This document shows positions 36,761-45,970 of a DNA stretch of 64,000 nucleotides, one piece after another; the stretch's first letter is position 1, and each line of letters begins with the position of its first letter. The stretch lies in NCBI GenBank assembly GCA_963665935.1, contig OY762510.1, positions 868,001-932,000 of the forward strand. Direction: 5' to 3'. The notes under the pieces were generated by a model. The model ran no database searches and was not told the origin of the DNA. It saw nothing but the letters and a program-made list of their open reading frames with translations. This DNA comes from Syntrophus sp963665935 (GTDB lineage: Bacteria; Desulfobacterota; Syntrophia; Syntrophales; Syntrophaceae). The position numbers and the translations under genes are program-made.

Positions 36761-38657
36761 AAGCATCGCCTACAAATTGATCCTGGTTATCACACTCTGC
36801 AACACATGCATTATTGCATCTCTTCTCGGCTACAACTACTACCGTTCCCGACTTATTCTGCGAAAAGAGCTGGTCCGTGCTGCCCGCAATTTAACCATGG
36901 CGTCTGTGAACCGTGTAGAGACGGCATTGGTTGCAGTCACTAAAGTTACCGAAGGTGTGGCGCGTTCGTTGGAGAATGGAAGACCGACAAGTGAGGAACT
37001 TGCATCCCTGCTCAGGTCCACGATAGCAGAAAACTCCGAGATTTATGGCTGCGGCGCTGCGTTTGAACCTTCCGCGACGGGTCCTTACTCTCACCCCCAC
37101 CTCTCCTACTTCCATAGAGATCACGGCAAGATTATCTATACCCCGGACGATTCCCGGAACTATCTTCATCAGGATTGGTACCAGATCAGCAGGGAAACCG
37201 GGAAGAGAGAGTGGACAGAGCCATATTATGAAGGAAACGTCCTGATGGCAACCTGTTCGCTTCCCTTTTATGAAACAACAGGCGGAGTCAGGCGTCTGGG
37301 TGGTGTCGCGTTCTCTGATGTTTCATTGGATTGGTTGACGGAACAGGTCGCTTCGATCAAGGTGCTCAAAAACGGCTATGCCTTCCTGATTTCCCGTTAT
37401 GGCACCATTGTAACCCATCCAGATCGGGCGATGATCATGAACGTGACCATCTTTGGGTTTGCCGAGGCCGACAAAGACCCGGCAATGCGCGAGTTGGGCA
37501 GGAAGATGATCAAAGGCGATTCGGATTTCATCCCCTTTACGAATCTCAAAGGCGTGAAATGCTGGGTCTATTATGCACCGATCCCTTCCGTAGGCTGGAG
37601 TCTGGCGGTTGTCTTTCCTGAAACGGAACTCCTGGATCAGGTTAAAACATTGAGCCTGACCGGAGCACTCATCGGACTGGGCGGCATTCTGCTTCTAACG
37701 ATGGCAGTGGTTCTGATCGCCCGTTCCATAACCTCACCGCTGAAGACCCTGGCCGGGGCCACGACTGCGATTGCCCGGGGAGATTTTGACGTGGAACTGC
37801 CACCGGTATCTTCACAGGACGAAGTAGGCACGCTTGCCAGTACCTTTGAAGTGATGAAATGCTCGCTCAAGGAATATATTAAAAAGTTGACGGAAACAAC
37901 GGCCGCCAAGGAACGGATCGAGAGTGAACTGAGCATTGCCCGCGGCATCCAGAAGGACTTTCTTCCCAAGATTTTCCCGCCTTTCCCGGATCGGCGGGAA
38001 TTTGACCTCTACGCTATGATGGAGCCGGCCAAAGAGGTGGCGGGGGATTTTTATGATTTCTTTTTCGTCGACGACACCCATTTATGCTTCGTTATCGCCG
38101 ATGTGTCGGGCAAAGGGGTGCCGGCGGCGCTTTTCATGGCCATGTCCCTGACGCTCATCAAAGCCACGGCCCGCTATGGCCTTCCGCCCGAAGAAATCCT
38201 GTCCAGGATCAACAACGAGTTGGCGCGCGAAAATGATTCCTGCATGTTCGTTACCGCATTCTTAGGAATACTGGATACAGAGAGCGGGGAAGTTCTCTAT
38301 GCCAATGGCGGCCATAATTCTCCTTTACACCTTAAGCACGACGGAGGGGTTGCCTGGTTGGCGAGATCAGGCAACCTGATGGTCGGCATCATGGAGGATG
38401 CACCCTACCGGCGTGAACGAATCCTGCTGGAACCGGGAGACCGTCTGTTTCTTTACACGGACGGTGTGAACGAAGCAATAAACGCCCAGGTGGAGGAGTT
38501 TTCCAATGAGCGACTGGAGCGGCATCTCCTTGCCTTGCAGGGAAGGGAAATCAAGGACGTCGTTTCCGGGATTATGGCTGATATCCGGGCATTTGCCGGC
38601 GACGCCCCTCAGTTCGATGACATTACAATTATGGTGATCCAATATAGGGGTAAGTGA
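36747..38657 (+). CDS. Membrane PP2C phosphatase with Cache and HAMP domains (RsbU-like)
   Basis: 636 aa from ATG 36747, inside the end of the previous gene. Order: membrane segment YKLILVITLCNTCIIASLLG, a periplasmic dCache sensor (about 40-295, with WTEPYYEG and MATCSLPFY), a second membrane segment GALIGLGGILLLTMAVVLIA, HAMP, a coiled linker, then the SpoIIE phosphatase (about 400-630) with metal sites EVAGDFYDFF, ADVSGKGVPAALFMA and FDDITIMVI. It should dephosphorylate the STAS antagonist in response to the periplasmic signal. Confidence 0.92.
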   Translation: MLNNKSIAYKLILVITLCNTCIIASLLGYNYYRSRLILRKELVRAARNLTMASVNRVETALVAVTKVTEGVARSLENGRPTSEELASLLRSTIAENSEIYGCGAAFEPSATGPYSHPHLSYFHRDHGKIIYTPDDSRNYLHQDWYQISRETGKREWTEPYYEGNVLMATCSLPFYETTGGVRRLGGVAFSDVSLDWLTEQVASIKVLKNGYAFLISRYGTIVTHPDRAMIMNVTIFGFAEADKDPAMRELGRKMIKGDSDFIPFTNLKGVKCWVYYAPIPSVGWSLAVVFPETELLDQVKTLSLTGALIGLGGILLLTMAVVLIARSITSPLKTLAGATTAIARGDFDVELPPVSSQDEVGTLASTFEVMKCSLKEYIKKLTETTAAKERIESELSIARGIQKDFLPKIFPPFPDRREFDLYAMMEPAKEVAGDFYDFFFVDDTHLCFVIADVSGKGVPAALFMAMSLTLIKATARYGLPPEEILSRINNELARENDSCMFVTAFLGILDTESGEVLYANGGHNSPLHLKHDGGVAWLARSGNLMVGIMEDAPYRRERILLEPGDRLFLYTDGVNEAINAQVEEFSNERLERHLLALQGREIKDVVSGIMADIRAFAGDAPQFDDITIMVIQYRGK

Positions 38658-38703
38658 TATACTGTATCGGCCAATAATCTTTCTCAGACAAAAGGAGGCC
38701 TTT

Positions 38704-40008
38704 ATGAATCTATTCCATAGCGAGTACAGCAACAAGGTGATGTCGCCTCTGGAAGCGGTCGCCCTCATTCAGAGCGGGAACAGCGTGGTCGTGGGCATGA
38801 ATTTTTCCGAGCCGCCGGCCCTGCTCGATGCCATTGCCGCAAAGGCCCGCGCGGGGGAACTGGAAGGGATTAAAACCTATTCATTCAATCCTCAAAAATA
38901 CGCAGGCAATACCATATTCGCTCCCGACATTGCTGACTGCATCCAGGCGAATGCCTGGTTTGTCAGCGCCCATGTCCGCAAGATGATCCGCGTCGGCCTG
39001 GCCTATTACGTTCCTTCACTGTTTCACCAGGTCCCCAGGTTTCTGCGGGAAAACATGAAGATTGACGCCACCATAACCACCGTATCTCCAATGGACAAGG
39101 CAGGGTATTTCAGCATTGGGGCTGCAACCTATATTATGGTGGCTGCAAGTCTTTCGAAAAATGTGATTGTTGAGGTCAATGAAAACGCGCCTCGCATATT
39201 CGGCGACACCCAGATCCACATATCGGAAGTAGATGCGATTGTTGAAAATCATGTACCCCTTTTGAGCCCTGTCTTTCCACCCAAAAAACCGGAAGATGAA
39301 ATAATCGGCAAGAGTTTGGCCGAACTTATCCCCGATGGAGCCTGCCTGCAGCTTGGTATCGGGATCATCCCCAATGCGATCGCGGAATACCTCGAAGGCC
39401 ATAAGGATCTGGGCATCCACTCGGAACTTTTCGTGCCCGGCATGGTCAATCTTATCAAGAAAGGTGCTATTACCGGCCGTAAGAAAAATTTCCATCCCCG
39501 AAAGCATCTTTTTGCCGCTGCTTTCGGGCCTGAAGAGATGTATGAATTCATGGATGACAATCCCACGATGGAGAGCTATTCATCCGAATATATGATGGAC
39601 CCCGTCAACATCGCCAGGAATGACAAGCTGATAAGCGTTAACTCCATTCTGGAAGTTGATCTTACCGGCCAATGCAATGCAGAAACCCTTGACGGGTTTG
39701 AATTCAGCGGAACAGGCGGGCAACTCGACTTTGTCCGGGGGGCATACAGTTCAAAAGGTGGGAAGTCAATCCTTGTCTTCTATTCCACGGCTCAAGAGGG
39801 CAGGATTTCACGGGTTGTTCCCCAACTGGCTGCAGGCACGGCTGTCACCACCCCCCGCATGGATACACAATACCTGGCTACAGAAAATGGCGTGGTTAAC
39901 ATCAAAGGAAAGTCCACACGCGATCGTGCCCTGGACATCATCAGCATCGCCGATCCCAGGTTTCGAGACGATCTCCTGAAAGAAGCTGAGGACCTCTGTC
40001 TGATCTGA
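38704..40008 (+). CDS. Acetyl-CoA hydrolase/transferase family CoA-transferase
   Basis: 434 aa of the 4-hydroxybutyrate/butyrate:acetate CoA-transferase group. Family text includes VVVGMNFSEPPALLDAI, DGACLQLGIGIIPNAIAEYL, the catalytic-Glu region GIHSELFVPGMVNL and GFEFSGTGGQLDFVRGA (C-terminal CoA site). Strong AAAGGAGG precedes the ATG. In a syntroph it would move CoA between acids during fatty or aromatic acid use; the exact acids cannot be told. It is 46 bases after the phosphatase and may be co-transcribed with the signalling genes. Confidence 0.88.
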   Translation: MNLFHSEYSNKVMSPLEAVALIQSGNSVVVGMNFSEPPALLDAIAAKARAGELEGIKTYSFNPQKYAGNTIFAPDIADCIQANAWFVSAHVRKMIRVGLAYYVPSLFHQVPRFLRENMKIDATITTVSPMDKAGYFSIGAATYIMVAASLSKNVIVEVNENAPRIFGDTQIHISEVDAIVENHVPLLSPVFPPKKPEDEIIGKSLAELIPDGACLQLGIGIIPNAIAEYLEGHKDLGIHSELFVPGMVNLIKKGAITGRKKNFHPRKHLFAAAFGPEEMYEFMDDNPTMESYSSEYMMDPVNIARNDKLISVNSILEVDLTGQCNAETLDGFEFSGTGGQLDFVRGAYSSKGGKSILVFYSTAQEGRISRVVPQLAAGTAVTTPRMDTQYLATENGVVNIKGKSTRDRALDIISIADPRFRDDLLKEAEDLCLI

Positions 40009-40049
40009 TGTTGAAGAAAGCAAAATCCCAGATTTTTCAAGCGTTTCGC

Positions 40050-40212
40050 TTCGTTGAGTGCGTCAGTGGTGGCGCAGCTATGCAGTGAGAACTACAATCA
40101 GGACATGGCTTTCATGGCTGTGGCAAAAGACGATGCGAAGGAACGTGCGATCAAGAGCATCAAGGTGCAGCTCTATGCCGCCGCCGCTTCTAAAGGCCTT
40201 TGTAAATCTTAA
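40050..40212 (+). other. Possible remnant reading frame
   Basis: A stop-free stretch ends at TAA 40210-40212 and reads like a protein end (QLCSENYNQDMAFMAVAKDD followed by AKERAIKSIKVQLYAAAASK). No start or ribosome site fits, and the family was not recognised. Could be the last codons of a deleted gene, or chance. Confidence 0.25.
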
Positions 40213-40290
40213 AACGGTGAGTCCATTTAATTGGTTGATCATTGATATTTTCCTTATTGCATAAGGAATCGGGAAAACAGAAGGCGAAAA

Positions 40291-40326
40291 GACAAGGACC
40301 TAACCTGATCAGGTTAAGTCCTTGTC
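40291..40326. terminator. 36-base near-perfect palindrome
   Basis: GACAAGGACCTAACCTGA meets its complement with only one mismatched pair; the centre is TGATCA with no loop. It lies between the convergent CoA-transferase and HesB-like genes, so bidirectional termination is the likely role. A flanking T-run is not obvious. The rest of the 380-base gap holds only the possible remnant above. Confidence 0.55.
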
Positions 40327-40388
40327 TAGGGTGAATCTGGACGGATTTTGAGGTCTTGATCCAGATAGAAGCATTTTTTTCTGTCAAC

Positions 40389-40715
40389 TCAGCCGCAGGA
40401 ACCGCAGCATCCACCACTGCCGCAACCGCCACCGGCTTCCAGCGAAGAGTTTACGCGGAATCCGGAGCCTGAAGGGGTTTCGATAAAATCGATATAGACG
40501 GGTTTGACCTGTTCGAAGAGGTCTTTACTCATAAGGAATGTAATCCCCTGTTTACGGAACTCCTCATCGCCATCTCTGAACTCATCCAGAGCCATCCCCA
40601 ATGCGGGACCGGAACAGCCGCCCTCGGTCAGCATGAGCCTGACGGGATGGATTTCCTCGACGCTCTTTAAAAACTCCTGGATTTTCTCCCCTGCTTTTTC
40701 CGAAACTTCAAACAT
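40389..40715 (-). CDS. HesB/IscA-like iron-sulfur biogenesis protein with Cys-rich tail
   Basis: 108 aa. The A-type carrier fold is indicated by LMLTEGGCSGPALGMALDE and VKPVYIDFIETPSGSGFRV. The C-terminus is GGGCGSGGCCGSCG, with four cysteines, richer than the usual CGCG ending. Likely role: cluster or iron handling. Upstream gap 40716-41050 contains its promoter (not identified) and a terminator from the fdh operon. Confidence 0.8.
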   Translation of the reverse strand: MFEVSEKAGEKIQEFLKSVEEIHPVRLMLTEGGCSGPALGMALDEFRDGDEEFRKQGITFLMSKDLFEQVKPVYIDFIETPSGSGFRVNSSLEAGGGCGSGGCCGSCG

Positions 40716-40980
40716 TCTTCTCTCCTTCGGCAGCGGGGACCCGCAGCCTTTCTTTTTGATTAAGATGTTGATTCATCAGGAGGCAATACTTTAGTTTAGA
40801 GAATCTGTCAAATAGATATTCTGAATATATTACGTCTGCTATCCCATGGCGTGGCAAGGATGCAGGACTGTAATGACCGTCCTCTTAAATTCCAACGGAC
40901 TTGAGCCTGGGATTGAAACGATGCTGCTTGACGGAGAAAAATGAAGTCCCCCTGTTTCAATGCCGGACGAATGGCCGAGA

Positions 40981-41020
40981 CAAGAAAGGGACAAATCCCA
41001 TCGGCTAAGTCCCTTTCTTG
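40981..41020 (-). terminator. Hairpin downstream of the fdh operon
   Basis: CAAGAAAGGGAC (40981-40992) pairs perfectly with GTCCCTTTCTTG (41009-41020), loop 16 bases. It lies just beyond the last fdh gene (stop at 41051) and probably ends its message. Confidence 0.6.
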
Positions 41021-41050
41021 CCATGTTTAGCAGGCGATGGTCTTACAGAC

Positions 41051-41716
41051 TCAGTGGCCGTGAGAAGAAGATTTCTCCTCCCCATAGACCACAAGGGTCC
41101 CGTGTTCCTCCATCTCCTTGAGCCACTTGGGGTGCTGCTTCTTCAGCCAGGCACGCGTCACCCAGCCGGTCATCATGGCGGGCAGCGATCCGGGAGAGCC
41201 CACCGTTCCCAGATAGAGGTGGATGAAGAAGAAGGCGAAGATCGCCACAAACCCCGCGGCATGGAGCAGGTACATGAGCCTCACGATCATGGCAGGGATG
41301 TGCAGGGGAAAGAGCATGATCAGTCCGGAGAAGACCATCGCCACCCCGCCGCCTGCTACCACCAGGAAGAACATCTTCTGCCCGGGATTGTACTTGCCCA
41401 CCTCGGAGACCTTGTCCACGTGCCAGAGATATCCGCCCGCGCTCTTGATCCAATCCAGGTCTTCGGGGAAGACGAAGATCCCCGCCTCTTTCCACCACAT
41501 GCGGACGGCGAAGACGAGGGACAGGAGAAAGAAGAGCGCCGTGATATTGTGGATGTACTTCAAGGACTTCAAGCCTCCGAAAGGCTCGCCGAGAAAGTTC
41601 AGGGAATGGAACATGATTCCCAACCCCGAGAAACACAGCACCAGGCATGAAACGGCCAGACACCAGTGCACGATCCGTTCAAAGGAGTCCGTGGCCTGAA
41701 TTAATCCTTTTCTCAT
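41051..41716 (-). CDS. fdhC: Formate dehydrogenase gamma subunit (cytochrome b)
   Basis: 221 aa membrane subunit carrying haem b and passing electrons to or from the quinone pool. Four hydrophobic segments are seen, including IVHWCLAVSCLVLCFSGLGI, ITALFFLLSLVFAVRMWW, FFLVVAGGGVAMVFSGLIML and AAGFVAIFAFFFIHLYLG; haem-ligand histidines lie in RIVHW, KYIHN, LLHAAG and FIHLYLG. It starts two bases after the beta-subunit stop. Order alpha-beta-gamma on the minus strand. Confidence 0.93.
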   Translation of the reverse strand: MRKGLIQATDSFERIVHWCLAVSCLVLCFSGLGIMFHSLNFLGEPFGGLKSLKYIHNITALFFLLSLVFAVRMWWKEAGIFVFPEDLDWIKSAGGYLWHVDKVSEVGKYNPGQKMFFLVVAGGGVAMVFSGLIMLFPLHIPAMIVRLMYLLHAAGFVAIFAFFFIHLYLGTVGSPGSLPAMMTGWVTRAWLKKQHPKWLKEMEEHGTLVVYGEEKSSSHGH

Positions 41717-41718
41717 GG

Positions 41719-42519
41719 TTATTCCCCTCCCTTCGTATCTTGACCCGAATCTTCATCAGGCAGCTTGGGTCCGTGGATGATGTAATGCAGGAACGAACCG
41801 GCAATGACGCCGCCGGCAGCCAGAAGGCTCAACGGCTTCAGGATATCCTTCCAGAGCACGGTCGTGACCGGCACACTCGGGCTCTTCGGCAGATTTTCAT
41901 ACACTTCCGGCTTTTCGCTCAGGACATACATGACATGGGTGCCACCGACGAACTTGTCGCCATACACATTGGCATCGCCTCCCAGTTCCTTGACCCGGAC
42001 GTAGGCCTTGTTGATCATCGCGTCCTTTGGGCCGATGGTCAATGCACCCGTAATACAAGACTTGACGCACGACGGCTGCTCGTCGGAACGGAGCCGGTCC
42101 AGGCAGAGGTCGCATTTGTAGACCCTGTCCGTTGCCTTGTCATAGCGGGGGACATCGAAGGGGCAGGCGGAAACACAGTACTTGCAGCCGATGCACTTTT
42201 TATTGTGCATCGCCACGGTCCCATACTCGGTGTGATAAAGAGCGCCGCTGGGGCATACCTTCACGCAGGCCGCATCGGTACAGTGCATGCAACCTTCTTT
42301 CCGAAAGAGCCACTTGAAGGTCCCTTTCTCGTTGACATGCTCCTGAAACCGCATCAGGGTCCACGTGTTCCACTGGAGGTCCGGGGGATTCTGGTAGGTA
42401 CCCGTCTGCTTCGTTCTCAGGCCCGGCATTTCGTTCCACTGCTTGCACGCCACCTGGCATCCGCGGCAGGCCGTACATTTCGTCGTATCGATCAGTTTTA
42501 TGAGTTCTCTATTCATCAT
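41719..42519 (-). CDS. fdhB: Formate dehydrogenase beta subunit (iron-sulfur)
   Basis: 266 aa electron-transfer subunit with four cubane clusters: CTACRGCQVACKQW, CMHCTDAACVKVCPSGAL, CIGCKYCVSACPFDVP and CDLCLDRL-(x)-CVKSCITGAL. A C-terminal membrane anchor LSLLAAGGVIAGSFLHYIIH fixes it to the outer face of the membrane, as in FdnH. Six bases separate it from the alpha-subunit stop. Confidence 0.94.
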   Translation of the reverse strand: MMNRELIKLIDTTKCTACRGCQVACKQWNEMPGLRTKQTGTYQNPPDLQWNTWTLMRFQEHVNEKGTFKWLFRKEGCMHCTDAACVKVCPSGALYHTEYGTVAMHNKKCIGCKYCVSACPFDVPRYDKATDRVYKCDLCLDRLRSDEQPSCVKSCITGALTIGPKDAMINKAYVRVKELGGDANVYGDKFVGGTHVMYVLSEKPEVYENLPKSPSVPVTTVLWKDILKPLSLLAAGGVIAGSFLHYIIHGPKLPDEDSGQDTKGGE

Positions 42520-42525
42520 CCCCCC

Positions 42526-45500
42526 CTATGCCTTCACTACATTGACCATGAACGCCTTGTACTCCGGGCAGAAGGTGTTGGCGTCACCGACCGTAGGCGT
42601 CAGGAAGTTGGTGCTGTCGTCTTTACCGTCCTTGGGGAAGAGCCAGCCGTAATTGAAGGGCATGCCGACCTGGTGGACCGTCTTGCCCTCGATGGTGAAT
42701 GGAACGAAGCGCTTGGTCACCATGGCAACGCAGGGAACCACGCCGCGGATGGAGGAGACCTTGACACGGTCGCCGTTACTGATCCCCTTTTCCTTGGCCA
42801 GTTTCTCGCCGATCTCGATATAGAGCTCGGGTTGCATCTCCAGAAGCCAGGACTGCCACCTCGTCAGGGCGCCGGAGCACCAGTGCTCCGTACAGGAGTA
42901 GGTCGAGCATACATACGGAAATTTCTCGCTCGCTCTGGCTATCTGGTCCCGATCGCTGCTGAAGATCTCGATAGCTGGATTGATGAGCTGCGAGGACATA
43001 GGATTCTTCGCCAGCGGCCCTTCCAGTGGTTCGTAATGTTCCGGGAAAGGACCGTCGGCCATATTTTGACCAAAGAAAGCACCCAGACCGTCTCTTTGCA
43101 TGATGAAGGGATATTTCCCATTTTCCTTGTCTGCCATTGGTGGCCAGGGGCCATCGGGCACATCGCCCACCCATTTACCATCCTTCCATTCCAAGATATT
43201 GCGTTTGGGATTGTAGGGTTTGCCGTTCACATCGCAGGACGCCCGGTTGTAAAGAATGCGGCGGTTAACCGGCCATACATAAGACCAGTTTGGATAAAGA
43301 CCAAGACCTGTCGGATCATCCTTGCCGCGCTTGGCCATCTTGTTTTCACCATCCGCGCCGAATTGACCGCAATGAACCCAGTTGCCGGCACAAGTTGATC
43401 CGTCATCCTGAAGATTGCCGAAGCCCGGCACGCACTGACCTTTTTTGAATTCCGTCTTAGTGCCCTTGACCTTGTCTTCGATAACCGTATCCTGCAGGAA
43501 ACGGCCATTCATCTGTTTGGCCACTTTCAAGGCGTCAAAATGTCCCTGCTTATCCAGATAGTCCCAGTAGAGATTCAAGATGGGTTCCGTATGAACGCCG
43601 CCTTCCCTGGCATACAGTTCCTTCACTGCATTCATGATTTTAATGGTGATCTCGCCTACGGGAATACACTGATCCGGTCCGTCGCAGGCCTTTTGCTTCC
43701 ACTGCACCATGCGGCCGGAGTTGGAAATGCTTCCTTCCTTCTCCATGGAGGCGGATGCGGGCAGGAGGAACACCTCTGTTTTGATATTCTTGGTATCGAC
43801 GCCGGGGGCTCTCCAGAACTGGTAGGTTTCATTGTCAAAGATATTCTCGCCGATGAGCCAATCGAGTTTTTCGAGTCCCTTGCGCACCTTGCCGGTATTG
43901 GGCGCACTTACGGCGTTATCCGCGCCAATGCAGACGAATCCCTTGATCTTGCCCTCATACATTTTGTTGAACATGTGCATCTGGGAATAGTGTTTCCCGT
44001 CGTCGATCTTGGGCAGCCAGTTATAGCCGAATTCATTTTCCTTGGTGGCCTTGTCGTCAAAAAAGGATTTCATCAGGCTGATAAAAAACTTCGGATAATT
44101 TTGATAATAGTTGGCCGACTGCGGGTCGTGGGACACCGGGGTATATTTCGTTAAATATTTTTCCAGCGTATCGAGTGATGCTGACGGTTGTTTCATATAA
44201 CCAGGCAGGATGTGATACAAAATCGCCTGATCGGTTGAACCCTGAACATTGGGTTCACCGCGCATGGCGTTGATGCCGCCACCCGCGATGCCCACATTGC
44301 CCAGCAGCATCTGGACGAGGGTCATGGCGCGGATGTTTTCTACGCCAACTGTATGCTGCGTCCAGCCCAGGGCGTAGCATTCCGTTCCCGCTTTGTCCGG
44401 GACGCCGGTGGAACTGTAGATCTCGTAAACTTTGAGCAGGTTGTCTTTCGATACGCCTGTGATGCTGGAAACCTTATCGAGTGTGTAGCGGGAATAATGC
44501 TCCTTCATTAACTGGAATACGCAACGGGGATTCGTCAAGGTCATATCCCGCTTCGGGATTCCGCTTGCCTCTTTTTCAAAAACCCATTTTTCTTTATCGT
44601 ATTTTCTTTTCTGTGCATCATAACCGGAGAAGAGACCGTCTTTAAAATAGTAGTCGTTGCCCACGATAAAGGAAGCATGAGTGTAATTGAGGACATATTC
44701 TTTAAAGTATTTATTGTTTTCAATAATGTAGTTGATCATGCCGCCCAGAAAAGCGATGTCCGTGCCGGAACGAAGCGGCACATGGTAATCGCAGCATTGG
44801 GATGTTCGGGTGTAACGGGGATCGACGTGAATAACCTTGGCTCCTTTTTCCTTGGCCTTGGTGACCCACTTGAAGCCCATGGGGTGGTTCTCCGCCATGT
44901 TGCTTCCCATGATGAGGATGACATCAGCATTCCTCATATCGATGTAATGGTTCGTCATCGAACCGCGACCGAACGACTCGGCCAACGCTCCGACGGATGG
45001 GCTGTGGCAAACTCGAGCCTGGTGATCCATATAGACAATCCCCAAGGCACGCGACATAACCGTTATCAACCAGCACTCCTCATTGTCCACGTTGGAACTG
45101 CCATAGTGACCAATCGCTTCGCAGCGGTTGACCAGTTTGCCCTCGGCATTCGTCCTGATAAAATTCTTGTCACGGGTATCTTTGATAAGACGGGCCATCC
45201 GGGGCAGTGCCCACTCCCAGTCCTTTTCCTCCCATTTATCGCCGCCCGGTCCCCTGTAGAGAACCTTGCGCAGGCGGTGTTCGTTGGCCTCCGTCATCTG
45301 AAAGAAACCGGACCCCTTGGCGCACAGAGCCCCTTCATTGATGGGATGGTCGGCGTCGCCCTCGATGTTGAAGATCTTTCCCGTCTGCTTGTCCACGCTA
45401 CAAATGAGGCCACAGCCACAGGAACAATAACAGCAGATCGTCGTTGACTGCTTTGCCGCCTTGAGTCGGTTCGCCTTGTTGAGTTCATCCGCATAGGCGC

Positions 45501-45594
45501 GGGTGGAACTCAAGTCGATTCCCAGGCCGGACAGGGCGATGCCCGATCCCAAAGTGCTGGAAAGTTTCAAAAAACCTCTTCTACTGACTTTCAT
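42526..45594 (-). CDS. fdhA: Formate dehydrogenase alpha subunit, Tat-exported, Cys form
   Basis: 1022 aa catalytic subunit with molybdo- or tungstopterin. ATG 45594 starts a Tat signal MKVSRRGFLKLSS; the open frame extends 15 codons upstream but lacks this logic. The N-terminal cluster is CCYCSCGCGLIC. The metal ligand is Cys, in ARVCHSPSVGALAESFG, where FdnG-type enzymes have selenocysteine; no in-frame TGA is needed. Periplasmic location is expected, so in a syntroph it would make or use formate outside while exchanging electrons with quinone. Preceded by structured leader A. Confidence 0.94.
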   Translation of the reverse strand: MKVSRRGFLKLSSTLGSGIALSGLGIDLSSTRAYADELNKANRLKAAKQSTTICCYCSCGCGLICSVDKQTGKIFNIEGDADHPINEGALCAKGSGFFQMTEANEHRLRKVLYRGPGGDKWEEKDWEWALPRMARLIKDTRDKNFIRTNAEGKLVNRCEAIGHYGSSNVDNEECWLITVMSRALGIVYMDHQARVCHSPSVGALAESFGRGSMTNHYIDMRNADVILIMGSNMAENHPMGFKWVTKAKEKGAKVIHVDPRYTRTSQCCDYHVPLRSGTDIAFLGGMINYIIENNKYFKEYVLNYTHASFIVGNDYYFKDGLFSGYDAQKRKYDKEKWVFEKEASGIPKRDMTLTNPRCVFQLMKEHYSRYTLDKVSSITGVSKDNLLKVYEIYSSTGVPDKAGTECYALGWTQHTVGVENIRAMTLVQMLLGNVGIAGGGINAMRGEPNVQGSTDQAILYHILPGYMKQPSASLDTLEKYLTKYTPVSHDPQSANYYQNYPKFFISLMKSFFDDKATKENEFGYNWLPKIDDGKHYSQMHMFNKMYEGKIKGFVCIGADNAVSAPNTGKVRKGLEKLDWLIGENIFDNETYQFWRAPGVDTKNIKTEVFLLPASASMEKEGSISNSGRMVQWKQKACDGPDQCIPVGEITIKIMNAVKELYAREGGVHTEPILNLYWDYLDKQGHFDALKVAKQMNGRFLQDTVIEDKVKGTKTEFKKGQCVPGFGNLQDDGSTCAGNWVHCGQFGADGENKMAKRGKDDPTGLGLYPNWSYVWPVNRRILYNRASCDVNGKPYNPKRNILEWKDGKWVGDVPDGPWPPMADKENGKYPFIMQRDGLGAFFGQNMADGPFPEHYEPLEGPLAKNPMSSQLINPAIEIFSSDRDQIARASEKFPYVCSTYSCTEHWCSGALTRWQSWLLEMQPELYIEIGEKLAKEKGISNGDRVKVSSIRGVVPCVAMVTKRFVPFTIEGKTVHQVGMPFNYGWLFPKDGKDDSTNFLTPTVGDANTFCPEYKAFMVNVVKA

Positions 45595-45764
45595 GTATTC
45601 CTTCCTCTCCTTCCTGCAGAAAAATGATTTACCGCACATAATTTCTTCTGAAATTGAGTCGCGACTTTCCGCTCAAAATGCTGCAGCGATAACTTGCTGT
45701 AGACACAAATAGCGTTGGCGCGAAACACCCATTCAGAAAAAGAGATATTCAGAGATACGGTTTG

Positions 45765-45897
45765 GACTTTGACGACCAGACACGGTCTCTTTCCTGCTTA
45801 TTGCCGCCTTTCCACGGCAAGCAGTCTGGAGCCTAGCTGGTCTGCGGAGGGAAAGAAACGGCGAGACGCTCAGTAAGGAACCTTACAAGTTCCCCCA
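45765..45897 (-). ncRNA. Structured leader RNA, copy A (before fdhA)
   Basis: One of three related leaders (others at 51015-51166 and 55995-56142). In RNA sense it has a 5' hairpin (GGAAC.../GTTCC at 45877-45893), CTCCGCAGACC, TAGGC, then nested helices CTGCT/AGCAG and TGCCG/CGGCA (45815-45824 with 45794-45806), GGAAAGAGACC, and GTGTCTGGTC. Against copy B the outer helix changes from CCCGT/ACGGG to CTGCT/AGCAG, keeping pairing. The fdhA start is about 170 bases further on. The location before a molybdenum/tungsten enzyme suggests a Moco/Tuco-type riboswitch, but the class is not proven. No terminator was identified. Confidence 0.6.
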
Positions 45898-45970
45898 AAA
45901 CGGCTCAGGTGAGATGATTTCTAAATCTACATAATTTGGTCATTGCTTTTCCTTTTTCATTTCAATAATT

